Shown here: positions 22,746-23,939 of the stretch, piece after piece
Layout of the letters: each line of letters starts with the position of its first letter
Position numbering within the stretch: the stretch's first letter is position 1
Assembly (NCBI GenBank): GCA_002437575.1
Contig: DJQK01000025.1
Span: forward strand, 184-24,122
DNA from: Clostridiales bacterium UBA6388
Lineage (GTDB): Bacteria; Bacillota; Clostridia; Oscillospirales; Oscillospiraceae
Length of the DNA: 23,939 nucleotides
Reading direction: 5' to 3'
Program-made: the position numbers and the translations under genes
Notes under the pieces: generated by a model
Told to the model about the DNA's origin: nothing
The model's input: the letters and a program-made list of their open reading frames with translations, nothing else
The model's database searches: none

Positions 22746-23858
22746 ATGACGCAGAAACCGAGAAACGCCGATTATACAAAGGAATATAACCGCAAATCCG
22801 TCCTTCGGATCCTGCGCCGCAGCGCGATGAGCAGAGCCGAGCTTGCAAGAGCCACGGGTCTTACCAGAGCCGCGACTTCCCTCATCGCCGAAGAGCTCTT
22901 AAAAGAGGGCATCGTGCGGGAGCTTCCGCCGCAGTCGGTCGGCCGGGGCCGCAGCGCGACGCCGCTTACCATCTGCGCCGACGTCTATTACGCGCTGGCC
23001 GTCGATCTGGCGAGAAAAGGGTGCAGCGTCGGGCTCTGCGATATGGCGGGGCATTTGCTCCAATACCGCGCCTTTTCCGATCAGGAAGGGCTGCTGGAGC
23101 ACATCCTCGAAGCACTGCGCAAAATGGCCGGGAGCGTCGACAAGAGTAAGATCCTCGGCGTCGGCATCAGCTCTCCGGGTCCTTTGGACTGCGCGGGCGG
23201 ACGGATCTTGAACCCGCCGCAGTTTGACCGCTGGCACGGTGTGGAGATCGGCACGATTCTTTCGCAGGCGCTTGGGCTTCCGGCCTATCTCGAACACGAC
23301 GTATGCGCATTGGCGCTTCACCAGCTGGAAATGGGGCCGAGCGAGAACTTTATGCTCGTCTTCGTCGATATCGGTATCGGCGCGTCGGTCATGTCAGACG
23401 GAGAGCTCATCGGCAGCACCGGGCACTTCACCGGCGAGGTCGGCCACACCACCATCCGCTTCGATGGCCGGCAGTGCGCGTGCGGAAACAGGGGCTGTCT
23501 CGAGACCTACGCGTCTATCCCCGCGCTTCTGGAAGGCTCCGGCTTTTCCACGTGGCGGGAGCTTGCAGACCGTGCAGAAGAAAGCCCCGCGGCGCAGCGT
23601 CTGCTCGATCAGGAGGCCCTGTATCTGTCGGCGGGCTTAACGAACCTCGTAAACCTCATTCCGGTCGACACGATCTACCTCTCGGGCGATATCTGCTACC
23701 GCTACGAGCTTCTGGCTGAGCGCCTGCACCGCGAGATCGCCGCCAAAGCGCTCGACCCCGGTACTGTCCATCTTCGCATTTATCCGTCGAGTCAGGATCC
23801 GAACGTCGGCACGCTTTCTGCCGCGGACGTCGTGTTCCATCGGTTTTTCAGCGTATAA
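22746..23858 (+). CDS. ROK-family transcriptional regulator
   Basis: This 370-residue regulator has an N-terminal winged helix-turn-helix (about 15-60, with MSRAELARATGLTRAATSLI) and a ROK sugar-binding domain. The domain shows the zinc site around GEVGH (His234) and CACGNRGCLE (Cys244, Cys246, Cys251). The usual Asn before Asp of the ROK sugar-contact segment is His here (LEHDVCAL). Such proteins (NagC/XylR type) usually repress sugar genes and release DNA on binding a sugar or sugar phosphate. An AGGA site precedes the start. It is the last gene of the cluster and probably controls the promoters at 13818, 18550 or 21631; that target list is inference. Confidence 0.94.
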   Translation: MTQKPRNADYTKEYNRKSVLRILRRSAMSRAELARATGLTRAATSLIAEELLKEGIVRELPPQSVGRGRSATPLTICADVYYALAVDLARKGCSVGLCDMAGHLLQYRAFSDQEGLLEHILEALRKMAGSVDKSKILGVGISSPGPLDCAGGRILNPPQFDRWHGVEIGTILSQALGLPAYLEHDVCALALHQLEMGPSENFMLVFVDIGIGASVMSDGELIGSTGHFTGEVGHTTIRFDGRQCACGNRGCLETYASIPALLEGSGFSTWRELADRAEESPAAQRLLDQEALYLSAGLTNLVNLIPVDTIYLSGDICYRYELLAERLHREIAAKALDPGTVHLRIYPSSQDPNVGTLSAADVVFHRFFSV

Positions 23859-23939
23859 TACTTGGGAACCTCTGATTCAATCCCCGGCCGCGGATGACGG
23901 ATCTTTTTCGCCAATCCTGCGGTTTGAAAAATGGGAAAT

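Noticed and set aside
1..23939. tRNA or rRNA genes, CRISPR arrays, insertion-sequence transposases or prophage genes.
   Set aside because: I looked for these and saw none; no transposase, integrase or regularly spaced repeats are present.

Overview
The window looks like chromosomal DNA from a spore-forming Clostridia-type bacterium of fairly high GC, most like the Oscillospiraceae/Ruminococcaceae group. The reasons are the Bacillota-specific genes (MutS2, a YqzL-like protein, a catalytically altered HPr), the sporulation genes yqfC, yqfD and a ylbJ-like gene, a T-box leader, strong AGGAGG-type ribosome binding sites and TTGACA/TATAAT-type promoters. I cannot name a species.

Positions 1-12061 are almost all on the minus strand and are housekeeping. 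Read in the direction of transcription there are several units: yqfC-yqfD-phoH-ybeY-era (late sporulation plus ribosome maturation), closed by a hairpin; a tiny yqzL-like gene, recO and mutS2 behind their own promoter; a Crh-like HPr gene with its own promoter; uvrC-rsmD-coaD and a coiled-coil gene joined by ATGA overlaps; and, at the left edge, a T-box riboswitch with its own consensus promoter driving a YcxB-like membrane protein. From 12146 the plus strand carries a ylbJ-like sporulation membrane gene with an in-frame 24-bp tandem duplication and a small cysteine-rich protein ended by a strong terminator.

Positions 13818-23858 form a plus-strand sugar-uptake and catabolism region. It begins with a ribose-type ABC importer: a double ABC ATPase, a permease, and a lipoprotein that contains two nearly identical sugar-binding domains in tandem. 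I count 16 differences in 269 aligned residues. After a 165-bp inverted-repeat element and a hairpin, a second unit encodes a D-lyxose/D-mannose-type cupin isomerase, a PfkB fructokinase-like kinase and a sedoheptulokinase-like FGGY kinase. A consensus promoter then precedes a class I mannose-6-phosphate isomerase and a ROK-family regulator. Together these would import one or more monosaccharides, isomerise them to ketoses, phosphorylate them and pass them to fructose-6-phosphate or the pentose phosphate pathway. The exact substrate cannot be read from sequence.

The most unusual items are the tandem double binding protein, the combination of sugar enzymes, the inverted-repeat element with its 44-codon ORF, the T-box in front of a gene with no obvious amino-acid role, and an HPr homologue with Tyr in place of the catalytic His.
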